From: Pseudomonas sp. FP1742
GTDB taxonomy: Bacteria; Pseudomonadota; Gammaproteobacteria; Pseudomonadales; Pseudomonadaceae
DNA length: 64,000 nucleotides
Direction: 5' to 3'
NCBI RefSeq assembly: GCF_030687145.1
Contig: NZ_CP117460.1
Location: 5,084,001-5,148,000 of the forward strand
Shown piece by piece: positions 63,800 through 64,000 of this stretch (position 1 is the stretch's first letter; the number at the start of each line of letters is the position of its first letter). Made by a program: the position numbers and the translations under genes. The notes beneath the pieces were generated by a model. It was not told the DNA's origin and did not search any database. It saw only the letters and a program-made list of their open reading frames with translations.

Positions 63800-64000
63800 T
63801 CTAGTCTTTGGCTGTCGCTGAAAACTCAGCGATCGGGTGTGAGAACCCGGTAGCCCTGTTAATCCAACATCAGTACCACCATAATTGCCGCCAGCTTACC
63901 GCTGCGTGCAATGCTCTATGGCGGCTGTGTGCGGGCGGACTTCGGTCCGGCCGGGTTTGGGGTACGACCGGTTTCTCACTCCGCACATAGCTGCCACCCC
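63800..64000 (+). other. Structured non-coding element running off the window
   Basis: Four stems are visible: TCGCTGA/TCAGCGA with AAAC loop (63815-63832), CGGGT/ACCCG (63834-63849), GGAC-TTCG-GTCC near 63937-63948, and a long outer stem TGGCGGCTGTGTGCGG (63919-63934) with CCGCACATAGCTGCCA (63981-63996, two mismatches). I recall similar sequences upstream of DUF3077/DUF6124 small genes in Pseudomonas. Such a gene would start beyond the window. Confidence 0.55.

Overview
The window looks like chromosomal DNA of a Pseudomonas of the fluorescens group. Grounds: an aotJQMOP-argR arginine/ornithine uptake operon, Pseudomonas-specific small families (DUF2790, DUF3509, FlxA-like), a gluconate cluster with Pseudomonas-type GntR operators, and more than ten copies of the REP/REPIN palindrome typical of this group. 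No rRNA, tRNA, CRISPR array or complete insertion sequence was seen.

Layout. 1-5090 (minus): argR (cut by the window edge), aotP, aotO, aotM, aotQ, aotJ. 5810-7765: acs. 8162-10790: two small secreted proteins and nrdB. 10930-29038: an accessory defence island. It holds remnants of a nuclease operon (fragment, YgjP-type metallopeptidase, PD-(D/E)XK nuclease tail); then a ComEC-like metallo-beta-lactamase protein, a large STY4851/DruH-like protein cut by one in-frame amber codon, and a 2088-residue DUF1998 helicase resembling DruE; then a GmrSD-like DUF262/DUF1524 protein facing them, a lone MazE-like antitoxin bracketed by short direct repeats, and an McrA-like HNH endonuclease. 29355-51877: ordinary metabolic, transport and regulatory genes (TauE, AraC regulator, BglX, two HTH genes, an MBL hydrolase with divergent TetR, GlpQ, a GAF histidine kinase, a chemoreceptor, a CorA-type transporter, PitA, PACE pump with divergent LysR). 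52012-54648: an ECF42 sigma-factor operon with DGPF/YCII, SRPBCC and SnoaL-like partners and a matching promoter. 54790-62909: acetyltransferases, LysE, AlaC, gntT-gntK-gntR and a glutathione transferase. 63211-64000: an AT-rich orphan gene, then a structured non-coding element running off the window.

How the genes work together. The aot genes form a periplasmic-binding-protein ABC importer with its own regulator. GntT, GntK and GntR import and phosphorylate gluconate, and three near-identical operators precede the three genes. The defence island is the main accessory cargo. Its best candidate for a distinctive system is the MBL / DruH-like / DUF1998-helicase set, read here as a Druantia type III-like locus with an extra MBL gene and an interrupted druH-like gene. 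Family names in the island come from motif recognition and memory, not from a search.
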